From Pseudohalioglobus sediminis (GTDB lineage Bacteria; Pseudomonadota; Gammaproteobacteria; Pseudomonadales; Halieaceae): a stretch of 64,000 bases of DNA. Shown here piece by piece: positions 17,947-26,148 of the stretch (positions are counted from its first letter, which is position 1; every line of letters begins with the position of its first letter). Where the stretch lies: contig NZ_VTUX01000008.1 of NCBI RefSeq assembly GCF_008370495.1, positions 1 through 64,000 on the forward strand, in the 5' to 3' direction. The position numbers and the translations under genes were made by a program. The notes beneath the pieces are model-generated. The model was not told the origin of the DNA. It saw nothing but the letters and a program-made list of their open reading frames with translations, and did not search any database.

Positions 17947-18909
17947 TCACTTTATTTGTGCTTTCATTTCCGCGAATACATCGAGGCCCATTTGCGCGAG
18001 CATATGCGGTATATCGATCGCCACCCAGTTTTCCTTGAGCCGGTTGCCCTGCCGGCGCCAGATATCCATTACCCGCAGTGCCAGGTGCTCGCCGGAAGGC
18101 GGCAGGCCCAACCAGCCGCCACCGGAATGGGTGCCGTGCATATGCGGCCAGCCGCCGGTGGCAACATAGTCGCCGCAGGCCACGGTACAGGCGTGGTGAT
18201 CCACATCACGGTCGGGGAAGCTGCGCAGGAACGGCCCCTGGTGGTGGGCGCGGAAACCGGCAATACCCCGGGTGGTGCCGATGCCGCCAGGCCCATACCA
18301 CATGAAATCCGGGTGCCAGTATGTCTCCAGATCCATGCTTTCCAGATCCCGGCCATCATAGCGGCGCAGGCAATCCAGCATATCCATCACCAGTTGCACC
18401 GAACTGGCGCTGTAGGCCGGGTCAGTATCCTCGCCGCACAGTCCATCCAGCGTGGCCGGAGGCATCACCAGGCCGGGGTGCCCCAGCGCAGGTCGCAATG
18501 GATAAACACCGGCCTGGTGCATGGCATCGAGAAAATCCGGAAACAGGTAACACTGGATGATACGCCCGTTCTCCAGGCGTACCAGTTCAGAGTAGCGCAG
18601 GTACAGCGCCCTGCCCGTGGGCGGGATACCAAACAAGGGCGCCAGAAACGTGCCGCAGAAATATCCGGCCCCGGCAACCCACTGCTCGCCCTGATACTGG
18701 CCCGGAATCTCGATGAAAGGCCTGCGCTCAAGGTCCGGTAGCGCCGCCCGCAAAGGCAGCATGAATTCTGTCAGTACTGCGTCGGGGCCGCTCAGGTCAT
18801 TTACCGGATGGCACACCGACCACGCCACCTGTTCATGCAATGCGCTGCGCGCGGCACCGGCTGCATCAGGCCCCGCGGCAGCGGCGTAGAACTCGGCTAT
18901 CACACTCAT
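17947..18909 (-). CDS. Two-domain SnoaL/NTF2-like protein D
   Basis: A 320-residue paralogue of proteins B and C. Domain one has RAALPDLERRPFIEIPG and IPPTGRALYLRY, aligning with DLERRD and IPPTGHQVAMRY of protein B. Domain two has TYWHPDFMWYGPGGIGT, then RGIAGF, HHQGPFL, WLGLPPSG and LKENWVAIDIPH. ATG at 18909 gives alignment with the other copies but has no ribosome binding site. A strong GGAGGGGGGGG lies about 50 bases upstream with only a GTA near it, so the true N-terminus is uncertain. The 8-G run there could hide a sequencing slip. It follows the bicupin gene and precedes the symporter. Confidence 0.75.
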   Translation of the reverse strand: MSVIAEFYAAAAGPDAAGAARSALHEQVAWSVCHPVNDLSGPDAVLTEFMLPLRAALPDLERRPFIEIPGQYQGEQWVAGAGYFCGTFLAPLFGIPPTGRALYLRYSELVRLENGRIIQCYLFPDFLDAMHQAGVYPLRPALGHPGLVMPPATLDGLCGEDTDPAYSASSVQLVMDMLDCLRRYDGRDLESMDLETYWHPDFMWYGPGGIGTTRGIAGFRAHHQGPFLRSFPDRDVDHHACTVACGDYVATGGWPHMHGTHSGGGWLGLPPSGEHLALRVMDIWRRQGNRLKENWVAIDIPHMLAQMGLDVFAEMKAQIK

Positions 18910-18979
18910 GTACGGATCCGCTATGGTGAACGCGACAGGCGCAGGGTGATCTTTTACCCCCCCCTCCTGACAGACGTGA

Positions 18980-20032
18980 TTAATTGGCTGCGGCCGAGCG
19001 CGTCGGGGCTTCCATCCACACTGCCGCTGCGGGGGCGTCGCCGCCGCGGACCACGTAGGCCACGGTATTACTGGCGCCGGGATTACTGAAGCCATGCATC
19101 AGTTCACGGGGCACGGTAAGCACATCCCCCTGCTGCAACGTCAGCTCACCGCCATCCCAGCTGAACAAGAGTTCTCCGCTGTGCAGGTATACGACTTCTT
19201 CCTCGTGACGGGCATGGAAAGGCAAGCGGGCGGCCGGCTCGAAATCCATGCGGCGAACCTGGAAGCCGTGCGGCCAGGCCATCTTGCCCGCAGGCACGCC
19301 CTCCGCCTGGCTGGCGGGGCCAATCAGCGCGTATTCAGCCACGCCGGGCACGCTATCGGTGAGTGCGGAGCCGGCACGTGAGCACTGTTCCTCCTCGCGA
19401 TAAACACACTCGAGCATTTCTTCAACACTCATCACCCGGTGCGCCTTCACCTGCTGCTCGGTAGTCTTCGGTTTGGGATTGACGCCTGCAGGCACCTGCT
19501 CCCCCCGCGTGGTATCCACCAGGCGGCCATTCTCCAACAGCACCAGGCCATACTCACAGGCCTTGTCAAAGACATCCGGCGCCCAGAGCACGTTGCCCGG
19601 GTCGTCACCACCGAGCACGGCAAACAGGTAGCCGACGTCATCACCCACGTTCTCAAAGCCGCGGAACACGTTCACCGGAATGCTGATACAGTCTCCCGGA
19701 CCCAACACGGCCTCGCCATCCTGGCACTGGTCGCCCCAACGGAAGGCCCAGCGACCGCTGTGTACGATAAAGACTTCCTCGGTTTCATGACTGTGCTGGG
19801 AGTTGGTGCAGCCCGGGGGCTGCCGCGCGCCGCCAATGTTGAAGCCGTGCGGCTCGGTAATGTGCACGTACTGGTCGGGATGCTCCGCCACACCCGGGCC
19901 GATAACGGTGAAATTCTCTTTTTTGTCGCTGCCGGGGGTATAGGTATCGACAAACGCGTTGGTGCAGGGTCGCAACTCCGTATAGCGCACCAGACGCTGC
20001 TGCATCGCTTCGGTAGTCCACTGCTTGGACAT
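18980..20032 (-). CDS. Bicupin protein, dioxygenase-like
   Basis: A 350-residue protein with two cupin barrels. The first metal motif is NSQHSHETEEVFIVHSG with PGDCISIP and later H-rich strands. The second is LPFHARHEEEVVYLHSGE with QGDVLTVPRELMHGFSNPG. The arrangement recalls gentisate 1,2-dioxygenase and other bicupins, but an oxygenase role is not shown and sugar-binding or isomerase roles are possible. ATG at 20032 is chosen because GGAGAGAGG precedes it. It heads a minus-strand run with the SnoaL, symporter and SnoaL genes. Its promoter (TTGATA, 17 bases, TACATT) is overlapped by operator 3. Confidence 0.82.
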   Translation of the reverse strand: MSKQWTTEAMQQRLVRYTELRPCTNAFVDTYTPGSDKKENFTVIGPGVAEHPDQYVHITEPHGFNIGGARQPPGCTNSQHSHETEEVFIVHSGRWAFRWGDQCQDGEAVLGPGDCISIPVNVFRGFENVGDDVGYLFAVLGGDDPGNVLWAPDVFDKACEYGLVLLENGRLVDTTRGEQVPAGVNPKPKTTEQQVKAHRVMSVEEMLECVYREEEQCSRAGSALTDSVPGVAEYALIGPASQAEGVPAGKMAWPHGFQVRRMDFEPAARLPFHARHEEEVVYLHSGELLFSWDGGELTLQQGDVLTVPRELMHGFSNPGASNTVAYVVRGGDAPAAAVWMEAPTRSAAAN

Positions 20033-20103
20033 GGGGCCTCTCTCCACTCAAATAGTTATTAAAAATCACCGGGGCCACTTGCACTGGCAATCTGATTGGT
20101 GAA

Positions 20104-20132
20104 AATGTACTTCGAATGCAAAAATTTATCAA
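20104..20132 (-). promoter_or_regulatory. Promoter of the bicupin-symporter operon
   Basis: On the minus strand TTGATA (20132-20127), a 17-base spacer and TACATT (20109-20104). Operator 3 fills the spacer's 3' part and most of the -10 box. The geometry is the same as at the TonB receptor promoter at 35366-35394. Confidence 0.65.
20106..20121. promoter_or_regulatory. Candidate LacI-family operator 3
   Basis: TGTACTTCGAATGCAA between the divergent bicupin operon and the lactonase-like amidohydrolase. It overlaps the bicupin -10 box and lies 32 bases before the amidohydrolase ATG. Confidence 0.8.
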
Positions 20133-20152
20133 GCGCAAACAGAGACTGCTTC

Positions 20153-21043
20153 ATGCCTGACTCAATGCCCATGTTTATCGATGCCCACCACCACCTCTGG
20201 GACCTGCACCACTGCCACTATCCCTGGCTCATGGCCCGGGGCGAGAGGCGCTTCTTCGGCGACCCGACCCCCATTCAACGCAATTACCTGCCCGCGGAGT
20301 TTGCTGCCGAGTCCGCCGACTATAAACCCGTGAAAAGCGTGCACATACAGGTAGGAGTGCGCACCGAGGACGAAACCAGGGAAACCGCCTGGCTGCAATC
20401 ACTGGCGCCGTATCCACAGGCCATCGTGGCCGCGACCGACCTGCGGGCACCGGACCTGCCCGCCAGTCTGGACGCACATGCCGCCCATGAACGCTTTCGC
20501 GGTGTGCGCCAGATCGTCGGCCGTCACATCGCCGAAGACCGCAAGCACGGCAGCGACGAACTGCTTGACGACCCGGCGTTTGTGGCCGGACTGCGCGAGC
20601 TTGCCACCAGGGGCCTGTCCTTCGACCTGCAGATGATTCCGCCACAGATGCCGCGGGTGCTTGCCGCGCTGCAGCAGGTGCCCGAGCTGCGGGTGGTGCT
20701 GTGCCACTGTGGCTCACCCTGGGATCAGAGCCCCGACGGACTCGCCGACTGGGGCAAGGGCCTGCGGGCGCTGGCCGCACGGCCCAATACCTGGTGCAAG
20801 GTCTCGGGCCTGGGTATGTTCAACCCGCAATGGACCGACGCGGCGCTCGCTCCGCTCATCACCGAGGTGGTGGATATCTTCGGCCCGGGGCGGGTGATGT
20901 TCGGCTCGAACTTCCCGGTGGACAAGCTGTACAACAGCTACGAGGCACTGTGGCGCTGTTACAACGCCGCCACGTCGCAATACACCGCCACGGAACGGGA
21001 GCAGATGTTCTACCACACCGCGGCGGACTTCTATGGCATCTAG
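20153..21043 (+). CDS. Amidohydrolase-2 family, lactonase-like
   Basis: A 296-residue TIM-barrel hydrolase. The start MFIDAHHHLWDLHHCHYPWL has the HxH metal motif and the W.....YPW pattern of the COG3618 group, which includes L-fuconolactone and L-rhamnonolactone hydrolases and pyrone-dicarboxylate hydrolases. Later come VRQIVGRHIAED, VVLCHCGSPWD and MFGSNFPVDKLYNSY, giving the second-strand and eighth-strand metal or acid residues. The longer frame from 20096 begins upstream of operator 3 and reads through it, so ATG at 20153 is preferred. In this cluster it may open a lactone formed by one of the dehydrogenases. Lactonase is inferred; decarboxylase-like activity is the alternative. Confidence 0.85.
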   Translation: MPDSMPMFIDAHHHLWDLHHCHYPWLMARGERRFFGDPTPIQRNYLPAEFAAESADYKPVKSVHIQVGVRTEDETRETAWLQSLAPYPQAIVAATDLRAPDLPASLDAHAAHERFRGVRQIVGRHIAEDRKHGSDELLDDPAFVAGLRELATRGLSFDLQMIPPQMPRVLAALQQVPELRVVLCHCGSPWDQSPDGLADWGKGLRALAARPNTWCKVSGLGMFNPQWTDAALAPLITEVVDIFGPGRVMFGSNFPVDKLYNSYEALWRCYNAATSQYTATEREQMFYHTAADFYGI

Positions 21044-21072
21044 CGGGCTGTGCGGATGACTGCCCTGAACCG

Positions 21073-21831
21073 CTAGCTGCCGCGAAACCGCTGCACCAGG
21101 CTGGCGGCGCCCTGCAGCAGGAAACCGTGATCCGATGACAGCAGGAAAAGTGTGGCACCGGCATCCTGCCAGCGCGGGATCTCGTCCAGGTTGCCCACGA
21201 ACATACCCACCGGTCGCCCTGCCGCGGCGGCACTGCGGCAGACTTTTTCCACCGCTTCGACCACCTCCGGGTCTGCCGGCGATGCAGCGCCAAGGGCGAC
21301 AGTAAGGTCGATACGGCCGACAAACAGGCAGTCTATGCCATCCACCGCGGCGATATCATCGATCGCCTCCAACGCTTCCAGATCCTCTATCTGTGCGATC
21401 ACCACCGACTCGGCAGCGCTGGCGGCAAGGTGCTCGGCCATCGGCCGGGTAGTGTATTCCGCCGCCCGGGTGGAACCGGCGTAGCCACGCCCGCCGGCGC
21501 CGAAATGCGCGGCAGCGGCGATCTCCTCAGCCATCTCCGCTGATGTCACATGTGGCACCACCACACCGGTAGCGCCGCAATCGAGGGCGTTGAGGGTGTG
21601 CTCCGGGGCCGCCGAGGGCACGCGTACAAGCGCCGGTTTGCCTTCGCTCCTGAGCGCATAGAGACATTGATCCTGCACCAGGCGATCGAAGGGGGCGTGT
21701 TCGGCGTCCAGGCAGAGCAGGTCGAGATCGGTTTTTCCCAACACCTCGCAGAGGATCGGTGACGGGGTTTTGACAAAACTACCCAGCAGCTGCTCACCGG
21801 CGGCGATACGCGATTTCAGCGTCTTGTTCAT
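21073..21831 (-). CDS. HpcH/HpaI family aldolase
   Basis: A 252-residue class II (metal-dependent) pyruvate aldolase. Landmarks are DLDLLCLDAEHAPFD (catalytic base region), VRVPS (phosphate or pyruvate arginine), GATGVVVPHVTS, AQIEDLEALEAIDDIAAVDG (metal Glu) and FVGRIDLTVALG (metal Asp). Relatives split 4-hydroxy-2-oxo-heptanedioate or 2-keto-3-deoxy-rhamnonate into pyruvate plus an aldehyde. ATG at 21831 aligns with the family N-terminus; the longer frame to 21933 overlaps the upstream gene. It ends a minus-strand run of hisD-like, lacI, hydrolase, metE-like and aldolase genes. It likely performs the carbon-carbon cleavage step of this pathway. Confidence 0.9.
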   Translation of the reverse strand: MNKTLKSRIAAGEQLLGSFVKTPSPILCEVLGKTDLDLLCLDAEHAPFDRLVQDQCLYALRSEGKPALVRVPSAAPEHTLNALDCGATGVVVPHVTSAEMAEEIAAAAHFGAGGRGYAGSTRAAEYTTRPMAEHLAASAAESVVIAQIEDLEALEAIDDIAAVDGIDCLFVGRIDLTVALGAASPADPEVVEAVEKVCRSAAAAGRPVGMFVGNLDEIPRWQDAGATLFLLSSDHGFLLQGAASLVQRFRGS

Positions 21832-21835
21832 AGCC

Positions 21836-22981
21836 CTAGCTCCACAGCCTGTCACTGGCCAGTGCTGCGCCTTCCACCATCGCGCCCAGCTTGGCGTAAA
21901 CAATATCCTCGTCCACCGCCCCGAATCCGGCAAAGGTGGAGAAACCGCAGTCAGTGCCGGCGATCACGCGCTCGCGACCGACGATGTCGGCGAACCGCTC
22001 GATACGCTGCGCCACCAGCCGCGGGTGCTCGATGAAATTGGTAGTGGAGTCGATCACCCCGGGCACCAGCACTTTGTCGTCTGGAATAGCCGCATCGCGG
22101 AACACCTCCCATTCATGTGCATGCCGCGGGTTTGATGATTCGAACAGTAGTGCCTGCGGCTTCGCTTGCAAGGCGATCGGCAACACCGTCTCCATGGGTG
22201 CGTCGCAGTGATGCGGGCCCTCGTAGTTGCCCCAGCAAACATGCAGGCGCACCTTTTCCGCGGGAATATTGCGCAGGGCATCGTTGAGTACTTCGACGTG
22301 CAGGTTGGCGAGAGCGACATACTCTGCTTCGGGCTTGCCCTTGAACAGCATATGGCGCCCCAGGCCGAGATCGGGAGAATCCAGTTGCAGGATAAAGCCG
22401 GCATCGACAATCGCCTCGTACTCGGCGCGCATGGCATCGGCCAGGGCCTGCAGGTAGGCCTCGTGTCCGGCGTAGTACTGGTTGGGTTGAAACAGCGCGA
22501 TCACCCCCGGCGAGGCGGCATTCATAAAGCCCTCTGTCGGCGCGTGCGCGGTCACCGCCGCCCTGAAGTTATCCAGGTCTTCCTGCAGCGGCGCCATATC
22601 CTTGACCGCGATTTCGCCAACACAACAGGGGCGCTTGTAGCTGGGGGTGCCGCCGGAACTGGCCTGGCGCTCGAGAAACCCCGGGAAGGCTTCCAGGTCG
22701 GCAGGCGGATTGCGCTCGCTGTCGCCGTCGAACCCGCTGATGCGGTCCTTGATGTAAGTGGCGTAGCTGATCTTGCTCATCTCGCCGTCGCTGACGATAT
22801 CCACGCCGGTCTGCACCTGGCGTGCAACCACCGCCTCCACCGCCGATCGCAGTGTGGCCGCCATGGCATCCGCATCAACAGGCTGTTCATTCTCCTTGGC
22901 AAACACCGCGTCGGTAACGGCTTTCGAGCGCGGCAGGCTGCCCACGTGGGTGGTGAGGATCCGGTCTGTACTGAGTTGCAT
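21836..22981 (-). CDS. MetE C-terminal-like zinc methyltransferase
   Basis: A 381-residue protein of the cobalamin-independent methionine synthase II-like family, corresponding only to the catalytic C-terminal barrel of MetE. Zinc ligand positions are visible: HVCWGNYEG (His-x-Cys), LLFESSN (Glu) and GTDCGFSTF (Cys). THVGSLPR at the start is also characteristic. Stand-alone versions include core methionine synthases and epoxyalkane:coenzyme M transferase, and many act on unknown methyl or alkyl donors. Its position between a hydrolase and an aldolase inside a catabolic operon argues against housekeeping methionine synthesis. Demethylation or thiol-based ring opening of the substrate is inferred, not shown. 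Confidence 0.85.
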   Translation of the reverse strand: MQLSTDRILTTHVGSLPRSKAVTDAVFAKENEQPVDADAMAATLRSAVEAVVARQVQTGVDIVSDGEMSKISYATYIKDRISGFDGDSERNPPADLEAFPGFLERQASSGGTPSYKRPCCVGEIAVKDMAPLQEDLDNFRAAVTAHAPTEGFMNAASPGVIALFQPNQYYAGHEAYLQALADAMRAEYEAIVDAGFILQLDSPDLGLGRHMLFKGKPEAEYVALANLHVEVLNDALRNIPAEKVRLHVCWGNYEGPHHCDAPMETVLPIALQAKPQALLFESSNPRHAHEWEVFRDAAIPDDKVLVPGVIDSTTNFIEHPRLVAQRIERFADIVGRERVIAGTDCGFSTFAGFGAVDEDIVYAKLGAMVEGAALASDRLWS

Positions 22982-22998
22982 TATTGTGGTCTCTCTCT

Positions 22999-23709
22999 TC
23001 AGTTAAGCCATTTTTTAAGGGCGGCGTTGACCGCGCCCGGTTGCTCCATCGTGGCCAGGTGACCACAATCGGGGATGACCAGCAGCTGCGCTGCGGGAAT
23101 CCGCTGCGCCATCTCCCCGTGCAGCGACGGCGGGCACAGTTCGTCTTCCTCGCCGCACAACACCAGCGTCGGGCAGGTGATCGTCGGCAGGGTTGCGGTG
23201 CTGTCCGGGCGGTCGCGCAAAGCCAGTGACTGGCGCACGAACACCTCGGCCCCAAGCCCCATACCCATGTACAGCACCTCGTCCAACAGCGCCCGGTTGT
23301 CACGGTGGCAGGACGCCAGGTAGTTGGGCTTTAACTCGTCGCGCAGAATGGCACCCAGTTCGCCCCGCCGCGCCTGCGCCATTTGCCGATCGCGCACTGC
23401 GCGCCGCTGTGGAGTATCGGCGCGAAAATTGGTATCCAGCAGCGCCAGGCGCGCTATGCGTTCGGGTGCCTGGCGCCACATTTCCAGGGCGACGATACCC
23501 CCCATGGACAGCCCAGCCAGGGCGAAGCGCTCCGGCGCCCCGGCCAGCACACCGCGCGCTATGGCGGCGATGTCGTCATGGCCGGTGATATCACCATGCA
23601 GCAGCGGCAATTCGCCACCCAGTTCCGCTTCCTGCGCTCGCCATAGCCCGGCATCACACATCATGCCCGGAAGCAGCAGCAGCGGTGTACTTCGAATGCA
23701 TTCAGCCAT
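22999..23709 (-). CDS. Cytosolic alpha/beta hydrolase
   Basis: A 236-residue alpha/beta hydrolase. The oxyanion strand is LLLLPGMMCD, the nucleophile elbow GLSMGG, an acid candidate lies in LVLCGEEDELCPP and the catalytic His in IPDCGHLATMEQPG. There is no signal peptide. It lies 11 bases after the lacI stop and 17 before the metE-like start. Operator 4 overlaps codons 3-8 (GAA TGC ATT CGA AGT ACA), so the first residues are coded by regulator-binding DNA. ATG at 23709 lacks a ribosome binding site, but starting later would delete the first core strand. Ester, lactone or C-C hydrolase activity is possible. Confidence 0.85.
   Translation of the reverse strand: MAECIRSTPLLLLPGMMCDAGLWRAQEAELGGELPLLHGDITGHDDIAAIARGVLAGAPERFALAGLSMGGIVALEMWRQAPERIARLALLDTNFRADTPQRRAVRDRQMAQARRGELGAILRDELKPNYLASCHRDNRALLDEVLYMGMGLGAEVFVRQSLALRDRPDSTATLPTITCPTLVLCGEEDELCPPSLHGEMAQRIPAAQLLVIPDCGHLATMEQPGAVNAALKKWLN
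23686..23701. promoter_or_regulatory. Candidate LacI-family operator 4 (intragenic)
   Basis: TGTACTTCGAATGCAT, within the first codons of the alpha/beta hydrolase and just downstream of the lacI stop. It could separate lacI expression from the downstream catabolic genes by acting as a roadblock or by controlling an internal promoter. Confidence 0.7.
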
Positions 23710-23720
23710 AAATAAAAACG

Positions 23721-24761
23721 TCAGCCGCGAATGCTGCTGCCATTGCGCAGCACGCCGGAAAACAGCCGCTTCTCCGGCGGTAGCTCAGGATTGTCTACTC
23801 GGTCCATCAGCATGGAAACGGCCGCCTCCGCCATGCTCTCCACCGGCTGTACCACCGTGGCCAGGTCAAAACTCGCCCAGGCCGCGGCGCGCACGCCGTC
23901 GAACCCGACCACGGAGACGTCGCCGGGCACATCGTAATCCAGCCGATAACGCAGCTCGTCCATGGCGCCAAAGGCCATCACGTCGTTGGCGCAGATAATC
24001 GCATCGGGCATGTCGCCTCGCCGGTCCAGGATTTCCTGCACCGCCCGGCAACCGGACCGGTAGCCGTAATCGCCGCTGACCTGCAACACCTCGGTGGCGC
24101 CACATTCCCGCAGTCGCTCCAGCGCACCGCGGGTGCGCTGCATGCTCACCACGGAATCTGCGGGGCCGGTAATAATGGCAAAACTGCGGTGCCGGGATGC
24201 CTCTACCAGGCGATTGATCAGCGCGCGCTCGCCTTCAATCTGGTCGCAACTGACCGAGCAGACCTGCACGTCCTCGTAGGAGCGGTTATAGAACACCAGC
24301 GGAATATCACGCTCCACGAAGGTGGCTATTTCATCCGGCGACAGGTGGGCAGCGGCGATCACGCCGTCTACCTGGTATTGCCACACCTGTTGCAGTGTGC
24401 GGCTGACATCGCTCTCGTGGTCCAGGGTGAACAGCAGCACGTGCACACCGCGCTCGGTGAAGCGCGCACTGAGTTCAGAGACCACCTCGGGATAGAAATT
24501 CAGGTTGGAAACGATCACCGCGACCATGTTGGAACGACGCGTGATCAGCCCACGGGCAATCGCGTTGGGCGTGTAGCCCAGTTCCTCGACCGCAGCCATC
24601 ACCCGGGCGCGCATCTTCTTGGAGACACTCGCGCCGGGTTTGAAACAGCGGGACACGGCTGACTGCGAAACACCGGCGTGCTGTGCGACATCGTAGGATG
24701 TCACATGCCGCTTGGTGCTGGCGAAGTTTTCTTTTCGGGTGCTAGCCCCCGCTTTTGCCAT
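23721..24761 (-). CDS. LacI-family transcriptional regulator
   Basis: A 346-residue LacI/GalR regulator. The helix-turn-helix is [20 protein letters not shown] (residues 21-40) and the hinge helix [12 protein letters not shown] periplasmic-binding-protein-like effector domain follows, with [18 protein letters not shown] and DVSVVGFDG. Its start overlaps the end of the HisD-like gene by 20 bases, so the two are co-expressed. Seven palindromes with the central CG typical of LacI-family sites are scattered through the surrounding genes, making this the likely regulator of the whole cluster and of its own operon. The effector would be a sugar-like ligand by family analogy; its identity is unknown. 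Confidence 0.93.
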   Translation of the reverse strand: MAKAGASTRKENFASTKRHVTSYDVAQHAGVSQSAVSRCFKPGASVSKKMRARVMAAVEELGYTPNAIARGLITRRSNMVAVIVSNLNFYPEVVSELSARFTERGVHVLLFTLDHESDVSRTLQQVWQYQVDGVIAAAHLSPDEIATFVERDIPLVFYNRSYEDVQVCSVSCDQIEGERALINRLVEASRHRSFAIITGPADSVVSMQRTRGALERLRECGATEVLQVSGDYGYRSGCRAVQEILDRRGDMPDAIICANDVMAFGAMDELRYRLDYDVPGDVSVVGFDGVRAAAWASFDLATVVQPVESMAEAAVSMLMDRVDNPELPPEKRLFSGVLRNGSSIRG

Positions 24762-26025
24762 ACCTTCTTACGCGAATATCAGCCTGTTCCTTGTGCCCGG
24801 CAAAGCCCTCTACAGCACAAAGCCGTGAGCAGTATTCGCCCACCATGGCCGAGGCTTCCGGAGTTACCCGCTGGAAGGTGCAGGTCTTGATAAACTTGCC
24901 CACCCAGAGGCCGCCAGTATAGCGTGCGGCTTTCTTCGTTGGCAAAGTATGGTTGGTGCCGATGACCTTGTCGCCGTAGGACACGTTGGTTTCCTGGCCC
25001 AGGAACAGCGCGCCATAGTTGCTCATGTTGTTGAGGAAATAGTCGGGGTCGCGCGTCATCACCTGCACATGCTCGGAGGCGATCTGGTCGGCGATCTCGA
25101 CCATCTCCTCATAGCTGTCGGCGACGATCACCTGCCCGTAATCGCGCCAGGCGGCCCCCGCTATCTCTGCCGTGGGCAACACCGTCAGCTGCCGTTCGAC
25201 TTCCGCCATGGTGTCGCGCGCCAATTGCTCGGAATTGGTCAGCAGCACCGCGGGAGAATTGGGCCCGTGTTCGGCCTGGCCCAACAGGTCGGCTGCGCAT
25301 AACTCGCCGTCACAGCTGTCGTCGGCGATCACCAGCGTCTCGGTGGGGCCGGCAAAAAGATCGATGCCGACGCGGCCGAACAACTGACGCTTGGCCTCGG
25401 CTACGAATGCATTGCCGGGGCCGACGATCATGTCTACCGGCGCTATGGTCTCGGTACCGATGGCCATGGCACCTACCGCCTGCACACCGCCGAAGCAGTA
25501 AATCTCGTCCGCGCCAGCCATATCCATGGCGACGACGATGGCGGGCGAGGGTTCGCCGTTGAATGGTGGCGCCGCCGCGATCACCCGTTTGACGCCGGCA
25601 ACTTTGGCCGTCACCACGGACATGTGCGCGGAGGCCACCAGCGGATACTTGCCCCCCGGCACATAGCAACCGACGCTGTTCATCGGTATGTGCTTGTGAC
25701 CCAGTACCACGCCCGGTAGCGTTTCTTCTTCCACATCGAGCATGGAATTGCGCTGGATCTGGGCGAAATTGCGCACCTGTTCCTGGGCGAAGCGGATATC
25801 GTCGATCACCTGTTGGTCCAGCTGCTCGTAGCAGGCTTCGATCTGCTCACGGCTGAGCCGGAAACTGTCCGGGGACCAGGCGTCGAACTTCTCCGAGTAG
25901 TCGCGGATCGCCGCGTCTCCCTCACTCTCGATGCGGCCGAGGATATCCTCAACGATGCCCCTCACTTTGGCATCCTGAGTCTGTACTTCCTCGACGGACA
26001 TTCCCTCTTTCAGATATTTGGCCAT
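24742..26025 (-). CDS. HisD-like NAD-dependent dehydrogenase (catabolic type)
   Basis: A 427-residue protein of the histidinol dehydrogenase family. Visible are [74 protein letters not shown] and TNHTLPT. The family makes four-electron oxidations of an alcohol to an acid. The [12 protein letters not shown] variant and the setting with LacI and aldolase genes resemble catabolic homologues such as sulfopropanediol dehydrogenase HpsN, not histidine biosynthesis; no other his genes are near. CGGAGA precedes ATG. It heads the minus-strand operon. A TTGCAT, 17-base, TAGCAT promoter has its -35 box within operator 5. The true substrate is unknown. Confidence 0.88.
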   Translation of the reverse strand: MAKYLKEGMSVEEVQTQDAKVRGIVEDILGRIESEGDAAIRDYSEKFDAWSPDSFRLSREQIEACYEQLDQQVIDDIRFAQEQVRNFAQIQRNSMLDVEEETLPGVVLGHKHIPMNSVGCYVPGGKYPLVASAHMSVVTAKVAGVKRVIAAAPPFNGEPSPAIVVAMDMAGADEIYCFGGVQAVGAMAIGTETIAPVDMIVGPGNAFVAEAKRQLFGRVGIDLFAGPTETLVIADDSCDGELCAADLLGQAEHGPNSPAVLLTNSEQLARDTMAEVERQLTVLPTAEIAGAAWRDYGQVIVADSYEEMVEIADQIASEHVQVMTRDPDYFLNNMSNYGALFLGQETNVSYGDKVIGTNHTLPTKKAARYTGGLWVGKFIKTCTFQRVTPEASAMVGEYCSRLCAVEGFAGHKEQADIRVRRYGKSGG

Positions 26026-26064
26026 TGTTATTTCTCCGAGGCTGTCTGACGTGTAAAAACCGGC

Positions 26065-26108
26065 ATGCTAAACAGTTTTGACTTCGAATGCAATTTATCG
26101 TCTATAAT
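26065..26108. promoter_or_regulatory. Divergent promoters around operator 5
   Basis: Leftward: TTGCAT (26093-26088), 17 bases, TAGCAT (26070-26065) for the HisD-like operon. Rightward: TTGACT (26078-26083), 19 bases, consensus TATAAT (26103-26108) for the exported hydrolase. Both -35 boxes are inside the operator palindrome. Confidence 0.6.
26078..26093. promoter_or_regulatory. Candidate LacI-family operator 5
   Basis: TTGACTTCGAATGCAA between the divergent hisD-like operon and the exported hydrolase-SDR pair. Bound repressor would cover both -35 boxes at once. Confidence 0.82.
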
Positions 26109-26148
26109 GGCTCGCGATCAAGCACCACAACAGGCAAACTCTGGATTA

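Noticed and set aside
21041-21076. CTAGCGG/CCGCTAG inverted repeat between the convergent lactonase and aldolase genes
   Set aside because: Only a 7-bp stem with a long loop that includes both stop codons and no T run; too weak to call as a terminator.
25400-25416. TACGAATGCATT within the HisD-like gene, another partial operator match
   Set aside because: It lacks the TTCGAA centre and lies in the middle of coding sequence.
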